From an uncultured Fimbriimonas sp. (GTDB taxonomy: Bacteria > Armatimonadota > Fimbriimonadia > Fimbriimonadales > Fimbriimonadaceae), in NCBI GenBank assembly GCA_945952345.1, contig CAMFIS010000002.1, positions 1-64,000 on the forward strand: DNA of 64,000 nt. Direction: 5' to 3'. The translations under genes and the position numbers were made by a program. The notes under the pieces are model-generated. The model was given only the letters and a program-made list of their open reading frames with translations. It was not told the origin of the DNA and did no database searches. This document shows, piece after piece, positions 40,735 through 48,966 of the stretch. Numbering within the stretch: the first letter of the stretch is position 1; every line of letters begins with the position of its first letter.

Positions 40735-42597
40735 ATGGTCGGTGTGCTTGTCGGAATTCAGGCGTCGGGCCTTATTTCGTGCGAGTTCCCGGGCATCCGG
40801 CTCCAGCCTTTCCTTACCGAGGTATCCAAGCAGGCGCACATCCAGCTTTCTTGCTCGCCCGAGCTAGAAAATGAAGTCCTCGTAGCGCGGTTTAAGGATA
40901 TCAGTCTCGACGAACTCAGGAAACGCCTATCATCGATTCTTCATGCCGATTGGTTGAGCGAAAACCATGGCTGGAGGCTGGCTCAATCATCGGCTCAGGT
41001 CGAAGACGAGCGGACATGGAACTCTACCTTTCGCCGCACGCTCTTCGATGCTGGAGTGAAAGCGTGGGCAAAGCGTAATCTCGGACCGGCCTGGACGGCA
41101 GCTGACGCAAAACACTACAACGACCGCTTTCGCGCCGCTATGCCAAGACCCGGTGGTCCCAAGCCGACTGAAACGATCGAGGATATCCGCCGCGAGTCCC
41201 CGTCGGCAAGGATCGCATCGAAGATCTGCCGCGTCGCCGATTTCTCGAAGATCGATTTCGGTGGTGTCGGTCCAGACCGTGTCATTTTGTCGGGGTCGGG
41301 GCTGGCGAAGATTGGTCTCAAGCCTGAATTCGTTCGTGAACTGACGGAGCAGTTCACGAGCGAAGAGGAAATGCTCGACGCGCAGTTTGTTTCAAAGGGT
41401 TCGAAACCCGAACCGGAAGGGCCCTTCGAGATCATCGTTTCGATCGAGAACCGCAGCCGAGTTTTGGCGCTCGTCGAAATGATCGATAAGCGAGGCAAGG
41501 TGCACCAGGCGGAGATGCTTTCCGCCCGTTCGTATCAGGTCGAGCTGCCACCGGAAGAGGTTTTTCGAGTATCGCCGACCACCGAGCAAACGGCCCTTCT
41601 GTTCGGCTCCAGCTATTACAACAAGGATGCGAAAAAGAAGTATAACGCCGCGCAGAAATGGTTGGAGACCTACCTCGGCGGTGCGACCAAATTCGATCCG
41701 CTCGGCATGTATGTCGGGCAATGCTGGCTCGATTTTGCGAGATCTCAAAATCGACCCTTGCTCGCGAGCTTGGAAGAAGACACTCTGTCGGGCGAGATGC
41801 CGTACCGGTGTGTGCCCGCCCGAGTCTCGGATCAGGTGTTCGTCGGCATGACCCGCACGGATCAGGACGGATGGATTTTGGCGCGGCCACAAAATCCATG
41901 GCGCAACCGGCAACTGCGGACTGACCGCCAAGCGATCGAAACTCTTTGGCATGTGTTGGCCACTTACGAGCCCGGAAACATCGAGCGAACGGCCGATCTG
42001 GCATCGCTAGCGGCGCGGCCGATGTTGTACCTGCAACTGATGAACTCGGGCCGAAGTATCGGGGGACCTTTCACCGTCATCTACGGAACGTTGAGCCCGG
42101 AACTGCGGACCAAGGCGCGAACCTCCAAGCTGTCCATGGCTGACCTTCCACCCCGTGGGAGGCAGGTTTTGCAAGAAGTTTGGGAGTCTGGCGGGCTCAA
42201 TCGGCTGGTCTATACCGGGCCGGAGTTCGAAGCGAGTTCTGTTTGGTACGGGCGGCTGTATCCAAAAGGCTTGCCCGAGTGTTCGTTCTCGTGTCCGATC
42301 TCAACCGAGTGGGTTGTAAAGTACGACAGCGATCGGGAGGAAATGGTCACGACACTGGACGATCTCGCGCGGGAATACAACCAAAGCAAGGAGATGGATA
42401 GCGATTTCGAAAAGTCGTTTGTCGGTCGAGTTGGAAAGCGAGAAGAAGCGCATCCGACCATCCGCCTCGGCGGCAAAGAGGTGCACGATGAGATCGTTGG
42501 ACCGACTTTGAGCTTCTCGGGCCCACTGAAGTGGAACCAAACGCCGAAGGAGTTCCGCGCAGCGCTGTTGGCCCGAGCGAAAGAACTGGCATTCTAA
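40735..42597 (+). CDS. Large protein with STN-like N-terminus, unknown function
   Basis: A 620-residue protein. The first 90 residues (FPGIRLQPFLTEVSKQAHIQLSCSPELENEVLVARFKDISLDELRKRLSSIL) resemble the STN domain of secretins and TonB receptors, which sits in the periplasm. The rest is mixed alpha/beta without a motif I can name. There is a weak hydrophobic start (VGVLVGIQASGLISC) that could be an export signal with a lipobox-like end. It is coupled to the tail-anchored gene before it. Confidence 0.65.
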   Translation: MVGVLVGIQASGLISCEFPGIRLQPFLTEVSKQAHIQLSCSPELENEVLVARFKDISLDELRKRLSSILHADWLSENHGWRLAQSSAQVEDERTWNSTFRRTLFDAGVKAWAKRNLGPAWTAADAKHYNDRFRAAMPRPGGPKPTETIEDIRRESPSARIASKICRVADFSKIDFGGVGPDRVILSGSGLAKIGLKPEFVRELTEQFTSEEEMLDAQFVSKGSKPEPEGPFEIIVSIENRSRVLALVEMIDKRGKVHQAEMLSARSYQVELPPEEVFRVSPTTEQTALLFGSSYYNKDAKKKYNAAQKWLETYLGGATKFDPLGMYVGQCWLDFARSQNRPLLASLEEDTLSGEMPYRCVPARVSDQVFVGMTRTDQDGWILARPQNPWRNRQLRTDRQAIETLWHVLATYEPGNIERTADLASLAARPMLYLQLMNSGRSIGGPFTVIYGTLSPELRTKARTSKLSMADLPPRGRQVLQEVWESGGLNRLVYTGPEFEASSVWYGRLYPKGLPECSFSCPISTEWVVKYDSDREEMVTTLDDLAREYNQSKEMDSDFEKSFVGRVGKREEAHPTIRLGGKEVHDEIVGPTLSFSGPLKWNQTPKEFRAALLARAKELAF

Positions 42598-42618
42598 CTT
42601 AAGTAAACTACCTGTACC

Positions 42619-42694
42619 GGCCTCGTAGCTCAGAGGATAGAGCGCCTCCGTCCTAAGGAGGGCGTCGGGGGTTCGAGTCCCTCCGAGGCCGCCA
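42619..42694 (+). tRNA. tRNA-Arg (anticodon CCT)
   Basis: Acceptor GGCCTCG with CGAGGCC, D stem GCTC/GAGC, anticodon stem CCTCC/GGAGG with loop GT-CCT-AA, T loop GGGTTCGAGTCCC, G73 and encoded CCA (42692-42694). The following 110 bp contain imperfect CTAG-rich repeats and no gene. Confidence 0.95.
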
Positions 42695-42808
42695 AATTTG
42701 AAGCCACTAGCCACAAGCCGCTAGACACTAGCATGGTTTAGAGGGCCCGCTGGGATTGTTGACACTTCGCGTTTTCGTCACCCATACTCAAACTCCAGGG
42801 GAATCACG

Positions 42809-43264
42809 ATGAGCAGCACGAACAAGCCATTCCTCCAAATGCACAATGTCGGCATTGTGGTCGAGTCCCTCGACAATGCGATCGCGTTCTTTACCGAACT
42901 CGGGCTAGAGCTCGAAGGTCGCGCCATGGTCGAGGGAGAATGGGCAGGAAGAGTCACCGGACTTGGAGACCAGAGCGTTGAGATCGCGATGATGGTTACG
43001 CCCGATGGCCACAGTCGACTCGAACTCTCAAGATTCCTGGCACCGGCTGTGATCGAAGACCATCGCAAAGCGCCCGTAAATGCCCTCGGTTATCTTCGCG
43101 TCATGTTCAACGTCCGCGACATCGACCAGGTACTAAGCCGCTTGGAGAAGTTAGGCGCGGAACTGGTTGGCGAGGTGATGAACTACGAGAACATCTACCG
43201 GCTTTGCTACATCCGTGGGCCAGAAGGAATCCTGATCGGTCTGGCAGAAGAACTGCAGCCTTGA
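42809..43264 (+). CDS. VOC-family (glyoxalase/dioxygenase superfamily) protein
   Basis: A 151-residue protein with two beta-alpha-beta-beta-beta halves. FLQMHNVGIVVESLDNAIAFFTELGLELEGR gives the first metal His (about 13), SRLELSRFLAP the Glu region, and YLRVMFNVRDIDQVLSRLEKLGA, YIRGPEGILIGLAEEL complete the second half. Substrate not determinable. AGGGGAA 8 bp upstream of the ATG is a good Shine-Dalgarno site, so this gene uses ordinary initiation. Confidence 0.9.
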   Translation: MSSTNKPFLQMHNVGIVVESLDNAIAFFTELGLELEGRAMVEGEWAGRVTGLGDQSVEIAMMVTPDGHSRLELSRFLAPAVIEDHRKAPVNALGYLRVMFNVRDIDQVLSRLEKLGAELVGEVMNYENIYRLCYIRGPEGILIGLAEELQP

Positions 43265-43269
43265 GCCTC

Positions 43270-43773
43270 TCAGTTCAACATGCTCACGACGTCTTCGACG
43301 CGATATTCACATCCCATAAATTCGATCCATTCCGGGCATTCGTGGGAGTAAAAGCGGATCATCTCTCGATAGCTGAGCCCGCGAATCGATCCATATGCGC
43401 CTCGAAGGTATCGGTGCCACTGGCTGGTAAACCCAATTTCCGCACGCATTTCTTTCGGTTGAATTTGTCCGTCTTGGATCTCGAAGTGCTCATTCCATCG
43501 CGAAGAGCTCATTTCTAGTGCCCTCTTGAGTTCAACCACCAGCGGGCCATCGACGTCGGCAAGGTAGGGGCCGACAAAGTGTCGGTTGCCCGTCGTCAAG
43601 AAGTAGTTTCGATCGGCTAGGTAGGTCGATTGGAGAAGTTCGAGATATCCCAGCTCACCTCGGCTCTCCGTAAGAAGGAAGTCGGTGGTCTCCAGGAATC
43701 GATCCACGCACTCGACAGGTTGTAAATTTTCTATTGGTGGCAACTTAAATCCTTCGTCGAGGTAACTATCCAT
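43270..43773 (-). CDS. Hypothetical protein
   Basis: A 167-residue soluble protein I do not recognise. MDSYLDEGFKLPPIENLQPVECVDRFLETTDF begins it; the C-terminus has YREMIRFYSHECPEWIEFMGCEYRVEDVVSMLN. It has many aromatic residues and is probably a compact helical fold. The frame is open to 43845, but AGGTGAGA lies 8 bp before the ATG at 43773, so that start is chosen. Convergent with the VOC gene, stop to stop 5 bp. Confidence 0.65.
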   Translation of the reverse strand: MDSYLDEGFKLPPIENLQPVECVDRFLETTDFLLTESRGELGYLELLQSTYLADRNYFLTTGNRHFVGPYLADVDGPLVVELKRALEMSSSRWNEHFEIQDGQIQPKEMRAEIGFTSQWHRYLRGAYGSIRGLSYREMIRFYSHECPEWIEFMGCEYRVEDVVSMLN

Positions 43774-43938
43774 AGACTTCTCACCTGCGAAGGCGACACT
43801 ACAAAGGAGTGTCCGTATAGGTCGAAAGATGCATCGAAAGTGCACGATATTTGACCAAAAAACAGAAGGGCCTTGGTCCTATGGGGGGGCTTGGCGGAGG
43901 ATATCTGCGTGTTCTAGCTTGTATCGACGAGGTCGACC

Positions 43939-44166
43939 ATGAATATCGAGAAGACGAACAACTATCCGGAATCTGACGCCCGACACCATGCCCTGAACAT
44001 CAGCCACGCGCTGAAGGAGTTGGCAGAGCATGCCCGTGGCGATGTTGGAAAGGTGGATGACAAACGCGGTCGCGTGTTATTTGAGACAACCGCCGAAGTT
44101 CTGTTGGGGTTGTCGACGGCTTGCGAGCACTTCGTGGAGCAGAACGAACCGGCGATGAAGATCTAA
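43939..44166 (+). CDS. Small hypothetical protein
   Basis: A 75-residue soluble, His- and Glu-rich protein (ARHHALNISHALKELAEHARGDVGKVDDKRG), predicted helical. No family recognised. GAGGTCGACC lies before the ATG. Its stop overlaps the stop of the convergent permease gene by 4 bp (CTAA). Confidence 0.6.
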   Translation: MNIEKTNNYPESDARHHALNISHALKELAEHARGDVGKVDDKRGRVLFETTAEVLLGLSTACEHFVEQNEPAMKI

Positions 44167-45494
44167 GGTCTTGTTTCGGACTCCAAATAACAAGGCACGT
44201 TGATCACCACCAGGCGGCTGCCACCTTGCAGCAACATTGCGGCTTTGAGGCCCATCGCCCGCTGGTTGTGGAGGAAATACTGCCACCACCGTGCCTCGAC
44301 GAGTTCGGGAATGATCACCGCGACGACCCGATCTGGGTTCTCGCGGAGTACGTCCCTCAGGTAGCCGATGAGAGGATTGAAGAGTCGGCGGTACGGTGAG
44401 GAAAGTACGTGGAGGACCGGCATCGGGTGGCCGGCCTGACGGAACGGAACCGCAACCCGGTCCTGCCATTGATGTGTTAGAGAATCGCAGTGGTCTTGCG
44501 TATTCGCGATGTGGATGGCTTCAAAATCGGGCGAGATGGAGGCGGCAAAGCGCAGCGCTTTTTCGGAAACGCAGTTGAGGTTCTTGATCGGAACGATGAC
44601 GAGTGGCGGTCGGATCGAACGTGCGTCGAGATTGCCTTTCACTCGTGTCTCCCTTCGAACGGAAAGGTAGTGCCGCTTGACGGCGACGAAAGCCACCACG
44701 AACGTAGGAAGCAGGATGCAGGTGATGTGAGCGCCATCGGCGAACTTTGCGACGAGCACCACCGACAGAGCGACGAGGGTCGAGACTGCGCCGATCCCGT
44801 TCACCAAAGCCGATGATTTCCAGCGGCCGTGGCGATGCCGCAGCCAATGCTTGACCATGACAGCTTGACTGAGCGTGAAGGCGAGAAAGGCGCCGACCGC
44901 GAAGAGCGGAATAAGTCGATCGGTGATGCCGCCAAAGGCGACGAGGAGGACACCGCCGAGGGAGGCGACGAAGAGATAGGTGGGCAGTGCGAAGGCGATC
45001 CCACTTTCCTTGACACCACGAAGGTTCACGACGGTGACCAGCACAAGGATTCCCAAACAGATTGGGAGGATGTGGGCATGGAACGACGGAATGGCGGAGA
45101 CCAGCGCGCCGACACCGGCCGAGATTCCGACCGCGACGCACAGTACATAGTCGAGCATGAGTGCCGCTGCCGCGATGAGCCCGGCGGTTGCGCCCAGGTT
45201 AGCCCGAGCTACTGTGTAGGAGCCACCGCCGTTCGGGTAGGCCGCGATCGTCTGACGGTACGAGAAGTACAAGATGGTGAGAATCGCGACGATGATGCCG
45301 ATGATGGGCAGGCTGTAGCCGATGCCGGCGACGCCGAGCGGAATGAGAATGGTGAGGGCGGCTTCGGGTCCGTAAGCGGCGGAACCGAGGCCATCGAGGC
45401 CGAGCATCGGGAGTCCGGCAAGGACTCCCACTTTCTGCGAGTGCTCTTCCTTGGACTCCAGGGGCCGTCCAAACAGCACATCGAAAATCGACAT
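44163..45494 (-). CDS. KimA-like APC-family potassium permease with large internal deletion
   Basis: A 443-residue APC-superfamily transporter. It matches the B. subtilis KimA pattern: SAAYGPEAALTIL, SYRQTIAAYPNGGGSYTVARANLG and LMLDYVLCVAVGISAG at the start, LIPLFAVGAFLAFTLSQ in the second half and the cytosolic C-terminal domain with VIIPELVEARWWQYFLHNQ. KimA has about 607 residues. Here PTYLFVAS is joined directly to LGGVLLVAFGG, and the intervening block (about 165 residues, several helices) is missing, with the frame intact. As KimA takes up K+ under c-di-AMP control, this copy is probably not a normal importer. AAGGGA before the ATG is a good Shine-Dalgarno site. Confidence 0.8.
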   Translation of the reverse strand: MSIFDVLFGRPLESKEEHSQKVGVLAGLPMLGLDGLGSAAYGPEAALTILIPLGVAGIGYSLPIIGIIVAILTILYFSYRQTIAAYPNGGGSYTVARANLGATAGLIAAAALMLDYVLCVAVGISAGVGALVSAIPSFHAHILPICLGILVLVTVVNLRGVKESGIAFALPTYLFVASLGGVLLVAFGGITDRLIPLFAVGAFLAFTLSQAVMVKHWLRHRHGRWKSSALVNGIGAVSTLVALSVVLVAKFADGAHITCILLPTFVVAFVAVKRHYLSVRRETRVKGNLDARSIRPPLVIVPIKNLNCVSEKALRFAASISPDFEAIHIANTQDHCDSLTHQWQDRVAVPFRQAGHPMPVLHVLSSPYRRLFNPLIGYLRDVLRENPDRVVAVIIPELVEARWWQYFLHNQRAMGLKAAMLLQGGSRLVVINVPCYLESETRP

Positions 45495-45647
45495 GTTCTA
45501 TCCCTTAGCTTGGCTCAGGACGCCTCGCCGCTGAGGGTTTTGCTGCCGCCAAGAATGAATATTGACGGAATCTTGATTTGGTTGCACTGGGAGTTGGGAT
45601 TGGTCGGACGACATGCGTCTCGCCTGTTTTTTGGATTTGTCCTATAA

Positions 45648-45880
45648 CTACCCCCACCGTCGGGGAGCTTTGCTCCTCCACCTACGGCCCGCTCATCGAC
45701 CTCATAAATGCTTGCCCTTGTGGCAACCATTGATAAGGGCTCTCCCCAGGGGTGGAGCGTGGTTTATTCCTTCAAGCAAAAGCTCAAAGCAATTCGAATT
45801 GCCTCAAAGTCGTTTGCAAGGCAAGTAGCCAACGCTACACCCCTGGGGGTGTCGGTGAGCCTGCGAACCGGTGGGGGTAG
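45648..45880. repeat. 233-bp nested palindromic element
   Basis: Ends CTACCCCCACCG (45648-45659) and CGGTGGGGGTAG (45869-45880), perfect inverted repeats. Inside, CCCCAGGGGTGGAGCGT (45744-45760) pairs with ACGCTACACCCCTGGGG (45832-45848), one mismatch, around a CAATTCGAATTG core. A GGAGCTTTGCTCC hairpin sits near the left end. Short open frames inside are not coding. It could be a MITE-like or RNA element; it lies upstream of the permease and downstream of the ankyrin gene. Confidence 0.8.
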
Positions 45881-45889
45881 AAATACGGA

Positions 45890-47380
45890 TTAACTAGCCC
45901 CGAACTTCCTCAAGACCGCTTTAACATCCTCCCTCTTGCCGCATTGATCCAGCATCGACGTGCCAACCTTATTTGCCTTTGCATGGACGTCCGCCCCCGC
46001 CGAAATGAGTGCCTCGACGACGCCAATGTAATCGCCTTTCGGGTTGCGGCACCATTGCGAGCCGTGGCATGCCCAGCCGAGGGGCGGGCTGCCGTGAACC
46101 GCGTCGCAGGTATCGAGTGGAACGTACGGGATGAGGAGCTTGACGGCGGCGAGGTAGCCGAACCAGCAGGCAGTGTGGAGCGACGTGCCCGTATCCATGC
46201 CGGGTGACATCGGGTCCACTCCGGCTTTGAGGAGAAGTCTCACGGTATCGATCCGGCCCTCCTGGGCCGCGTCGGCGATGGCGCGGGCATCGGCTCCAAG
46301 GTCTTTGCCAGCGTCGGGATTCTTGGCGAGGATTGCATCGACGGCCTTTTCGTCGCCGTTCCAAGCCGCGACCACCAGTCGTCGTGCCGGGTTGCCATGA
46401 TCCAGGAGGATTTCCGCTACCTCTTTGTGTCCGAGCCGTGCCGCCATCTGGTGGGGAGTCATCGACGGGCCAATGGTGTAGGCGTAGATGTGTCCGCCGT
46501 TGGATTTCTTGGTCACGAAGTCGCCTTCGCCAATGCGGAAATCCACCGACTTAGGCTGTTCGTCGAGGATGCGTTTGAGGAGGTCAACATCGTTCAAGGC
46601 GACGGCGGTGAAGATGTCCGGCTTTGCCCCGGTTGCCCGGAGAACGCTGACGACGTCGATATTCCGAATTTGACACTGGATTGGCGTACCTTCGTGATCT
46701 ATGTCTTTCTTATTTAGTTCCGCTCCTCGATCGATGAGGAATTGCGCCGTGGCCGCGTCTTTGGCGAAGTGAAGCGGCGTCATTCCGTCTCCACCCGGCG
46801 CGCTGACGAGGGACGGATCTTTGTCGAGAAAGTCCTTGAGGACATCGACTCGTCCGTGGGCGGCCGCCGACCATACATCGAACTTAGCCCCGAAGCCCAA
46901 CAACATCTCGGCGATCTCCTCGTTCGCGTGGTCCAACGCGTGGAAACCGCCGGCCCACCAGTCGGTGCGGCGGTTCGGGTCGGCGCCATTGCGGATAAGA
47001 ATTGGCACGAGTTCTTTGGCTCGCAGGTGGCGACTCGCGGGAACAATGGCGGGAGAATCGAACGAGAAGATGGTATCGTTCACGTGCTTTCGCAACTTGG
47101 GCTTGGTACGGAAAAGTTGTTCGAGAGCCTTCGGGTCGCCGCTATCCACGGCGCTTTGGAACGCCGCGAGAAGTGCCGGCGTCTCGACTTCCTCCACCAG
47201 TTTTGGCCAGCTGGAAAAGCCGTATTTGCGGGCGATAAGACGCTGTGCGTCGGCGAGTCTTGCCGTAGCGGGAGTGATTTCGTCGGCGGTTTCATCGCCG
47301 TTTTGAAGCTTGCGGAGGAGTTCCTTCGCTTGAATTCGGAGCTGCCGGACGTCGGCTCGCTCGGGTAGTTTTTCAGACAT
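45890..47380 (-). CDS. Ankyrin-repeat protein
   Basis: A 496-residue protein. After an N-terminal helical part (ADVRQLRIQAKELLRKLQNGDETA), about ten ankyrin-like repeats follow, seen as G-x-T-P-L-H and D-x-x-x-A-x-x-L-L units: GDGMTPLHFAKDAATAQFLIDRGAELN, GTSLHTACWFGYLAAVKLLI, and similar. Ankyrin proteins bind other proteins; no catalytic domain is attached. GAAGGT before the ATG is a Shine-Dalgarno site, and an 'ANK repeat after a YkyA-like helix' layout is common in environmental bacteria. No export signal. Confidence 0.9.
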   Translation of the reverse strand: MSEKLPERADVRQLRIQAKELLRKLQNGDETADEITPATARLADAQRLIARKYGFSSWPKLVEEVETPALLAAFQSAVDSGDPKALEQLFRTKPKLRKHVNDTIFSFDSPAIVPASRHLRAKELVPILIRNGADPNRRTDWWAGGFHALDHANEEIAEMLLGFGAKFDVWSAAAHGRVDVLKDFLDKDPSLVSAPGGDGMTPLHFAKDAATAQFLIDRGAELNKKDIDHEGTPIQCQIRNIDVVSVLRATGAKPDIFTAVALNDVDLLKRILDEQPKSVDFRIGEGDFVTKKSNGGHIYAYTIGPSMTPHQMAARLGHKEVAEILLDHGNPARRLVVAAWNGDEKAVDAILAKNPDAGKDLGADARAIADAAQEGRIDTVRLLLKAGVDPMSPGMDTGTSLHTACWFGYLAAVKLLIPYVPLDTCDAVHGSPPLGWACHGSQWCRNPKGDYIGVVEALISAGADVHAKANKVGTSMLDQCGKREDVKAVLRKFGAS

Positions 47381-47524
47381 ATTTACCTTCGTTGCTTGTG
47401 GCCCGTGGTCCGCGAACAGGCAGCAGCAAAGGTCTTGCTGATTTCGAATTGTGTGGGGATGGACTCTGTCCTTTCCGCGGACCCGGCGGCGCTCCGAACG
47501 CCACGTTCATGTTATCACACTTTT

Positions 47525-47572
47525 GGCGAAGGCGAAGGCGAAGGCGAAGGCGAAGGCGAGGGCGAGGGCGAG
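47525..47572 (+). repeat. Eight-copy hexanucleotide tandem repeat
   Basis: GGCGAA five times, then GGCGAG three times. It lies in a 500-bp gene-free stretch between ankyrin and deacetylase genes. It can change in copy number by slippage; both strands of the array can be read as Arg-Leu or Ala-Lys repeats but no real frame supports it. Confidence 0.9.
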
Positions 47573-47651
47573 GGCGGAGTGGCACTGTCAACGACCCCTC
47601 CGTTCAACGAAGTGGCGCTGGGAGTTGGCAGTGATCTTGAGGCGTTAGTCG

Positions 47652-47803
47652 TGGCACTGGTAAAGACGTCTGTGACGAAGGAACTGGGATTTACCAGTGT
47701 TAGCGTCAAACCAAGAACACTGGTAACTCGCAGCCTCAGTCCGTTCTCACTCGTACCTCGTGAAAATGAACGGCCTCAAGGCAGATCTCGTTACCAGTGC
47801 CAC
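47652..47803. repeat. Mosaic palindromic repeat, copy 3 (full length)
   Basis: The ends GTGGCACTGGTAA (47652-47664) and TTACCAGTGCCAC (47791-47803) are perfect 13-bp inverted repeats. Inside there are two stem-loops: a left CACTGGTAAA/TTTACCAGTG unit and a right CACTGGTAAC/GTTACCAGTG unit that encloses CAGCCTCAG and GAAAATGAACG. The right half is nearly identical to that of copy 4. Confidence 0.9.
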
Positions 47804-47889
47804 GCCTAGTTTTCTCGCACTGGCCAGTGCCAGGACTTGTAAACCTTCCAATCCCTGCCGCGTTATAGCATTGGAGCACCAAGCTCGCC

Positions 47890-48711
47890 ATGAGAATAAG
47901 GTTCACCAGTCTCGGACTTCTCGCCATCGCCGCCACCGCAGCGGCCGCCCACGGAACGCAGCACACGAACCTGCGGATGCCGCCGATTCCGCGCGTCAAT
48001 CCCGCCCAGGTTCGCATGAACGACAGCGACTGGCGTCAGGCTTCGGCGATCATCCAGGCCGACAAGAGCATCGAGGTTCAGATGGCGAAGATGACCACGC
48101 ATCAGACCCGCGAGTTCATCCTCAAGCATGGCGACAGCGACAAGAAGGAGATCGCGCTGACCTTCGACGACGGCCCTCATCCCGGCTACACCGAGAAGAT
48201 TCTCGACACGCTGAAGCAGGAGCATGTGCCCGCCACCTTCTTCGTCATCGGGTTCATGGCCGACGCCCATCCGGAACTCGTTCGAGCGATCTCGAATAGC
48301 GGCAACGTGGTCGGCAATCACACTTACAGCCACGTGACGCTGACTCACCTCGACGAAGCCCAGACCCTCGCCGAGTACAAGGCCAACAACGCGGTGATCG
48401 AAAGGATTACCGGTAAGCATGTGGACTATTGCCGCCCGCCCGGTGGTGACTTCAATCCGACGGTTTTGAAATCCGCCGCTGAACTGGGCCTCACCACCGT
48501 GATGTGGACCGACGATCCGGGCGATTATGTCAATCCTCCCGACGATTTGCTGTTCGAACGCGAGGTCGACAAGCTCTCGAACGGCGGCATCGTTCTGCTG
48601 CACGATGGCTCCAAGAGCACGCTGGATACGCTGCAGAAGTTCATCCGAACAGCGAAGGCGAAGGGCTATCGATTCGTGACGCTGGATGAATTGAAGCGCG
48701 ATCGAGATTGA
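47890..48711 (+). CDS. Polysaccharide deacetylase (NodB-type), exported
   Basis: A 273-residue protein with signal peptide MRIRFTSLGLLAIAATAAAAHG. The NodB motifs are visible: EIALTFDDGPHPGYTEKIL (about 90-108, the two metal-binding Asp), HTYSHVTLTHL (about 144, two His), RPPGGDFNP (about 182) and the closing GGIVLLHDGS (about 235). Acts on acetylated polysaccharide such as peptidoglycan or chitin. A mosaic repeat begins 8 bp after the stop, and its first stem is followed by five T, which may end the transcript. Confidence 0.93.
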   Translation: MRIRFTSLGLLAIAATAAAAHGTQHTNLRMPPIPRVNPAQVRMNDSDWRQASAIIQADKSIEVQMAKMTTHQTREFILKHGDSDKKEIALTFDDGPHPGYTEKILDTLKQEHVPATFFVIGFMADAHPELVRAISNSGNVVGNHTYSHVTLTHLDEAQTLAEYKANNAVIERITGKHVDYCRPPGGDFNPTVLKSAAELGLTTVMWTDDPGDYVNPPDDLLFEREVDKLSNGGIVLLHDGSKSTLDTLQKFIRTAKAKGYRFVTLDELKRDRD

Positions 48712-48719
48712 ATTTAGTT

Positions 48720-48882
48720 GTGGCACTGGCTCCGACGTCTGCGTCGAACGAAGTGACGCTGGGAGAAGCCAGTGTTTTTCCTCGACGAGCAGAGAACACT
48801 GGTAACTCGCAGCCTCAGTTCGTTCTCACTCATTCTTCGCGAAAATGAACGAACTCAAGGCAGGGGTCGTTACCAGTGCCAC
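48720..48882. repeat. Mosaic palindromic repeat, copy 4 (full length)
   Basis: Starts GTGGCACTGGCT (48720) and ends TTACCAGTGCCAC (48882). The left stem is CACTGGCT/AGCCAGTG with five T after it; the right module CACTGGTAAC/GTTACCAGTG with CAGCCTCAG and GAAAATGAACG inside is shared with copy 3 (about 85 percent by eye). Begins 8 bp after the deacetylase stop, before the kdpD promoter. Confidence 0.9.
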
Positions 48883-48966
48883 ACCCTATTCCTTCAATTC
48901 TCAAGAAATCCTCAAGAACGCATTTGAACCTAATACTCGCTCTAAATCGCAAGTACACTGAACCTA

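Noticed and set aside
44930..44985. Frameshift in the permease gene
   Set aside because: The frame is continuous across the junction and both sides are in the expected order; the change is a deletion, not a frameshift.
45495..45890. c-di-AMP (ydaO-type) riboswitch upstream of the KimA-like gene
   Set aside because: The region is strongly structured but its conserved bases do not match the ydaO motif that I know; the structure is a symmetric palindrome.
45613..45893. Short open frames within the nested palindrome
   Set aside because: They read through both arms of the palindrome and have no start signals or known motifs.
47504..47610. CRISPR array
   Set aside because: The repeats are 6 bp, directly adjacent and without spacers; no cas genes are present.
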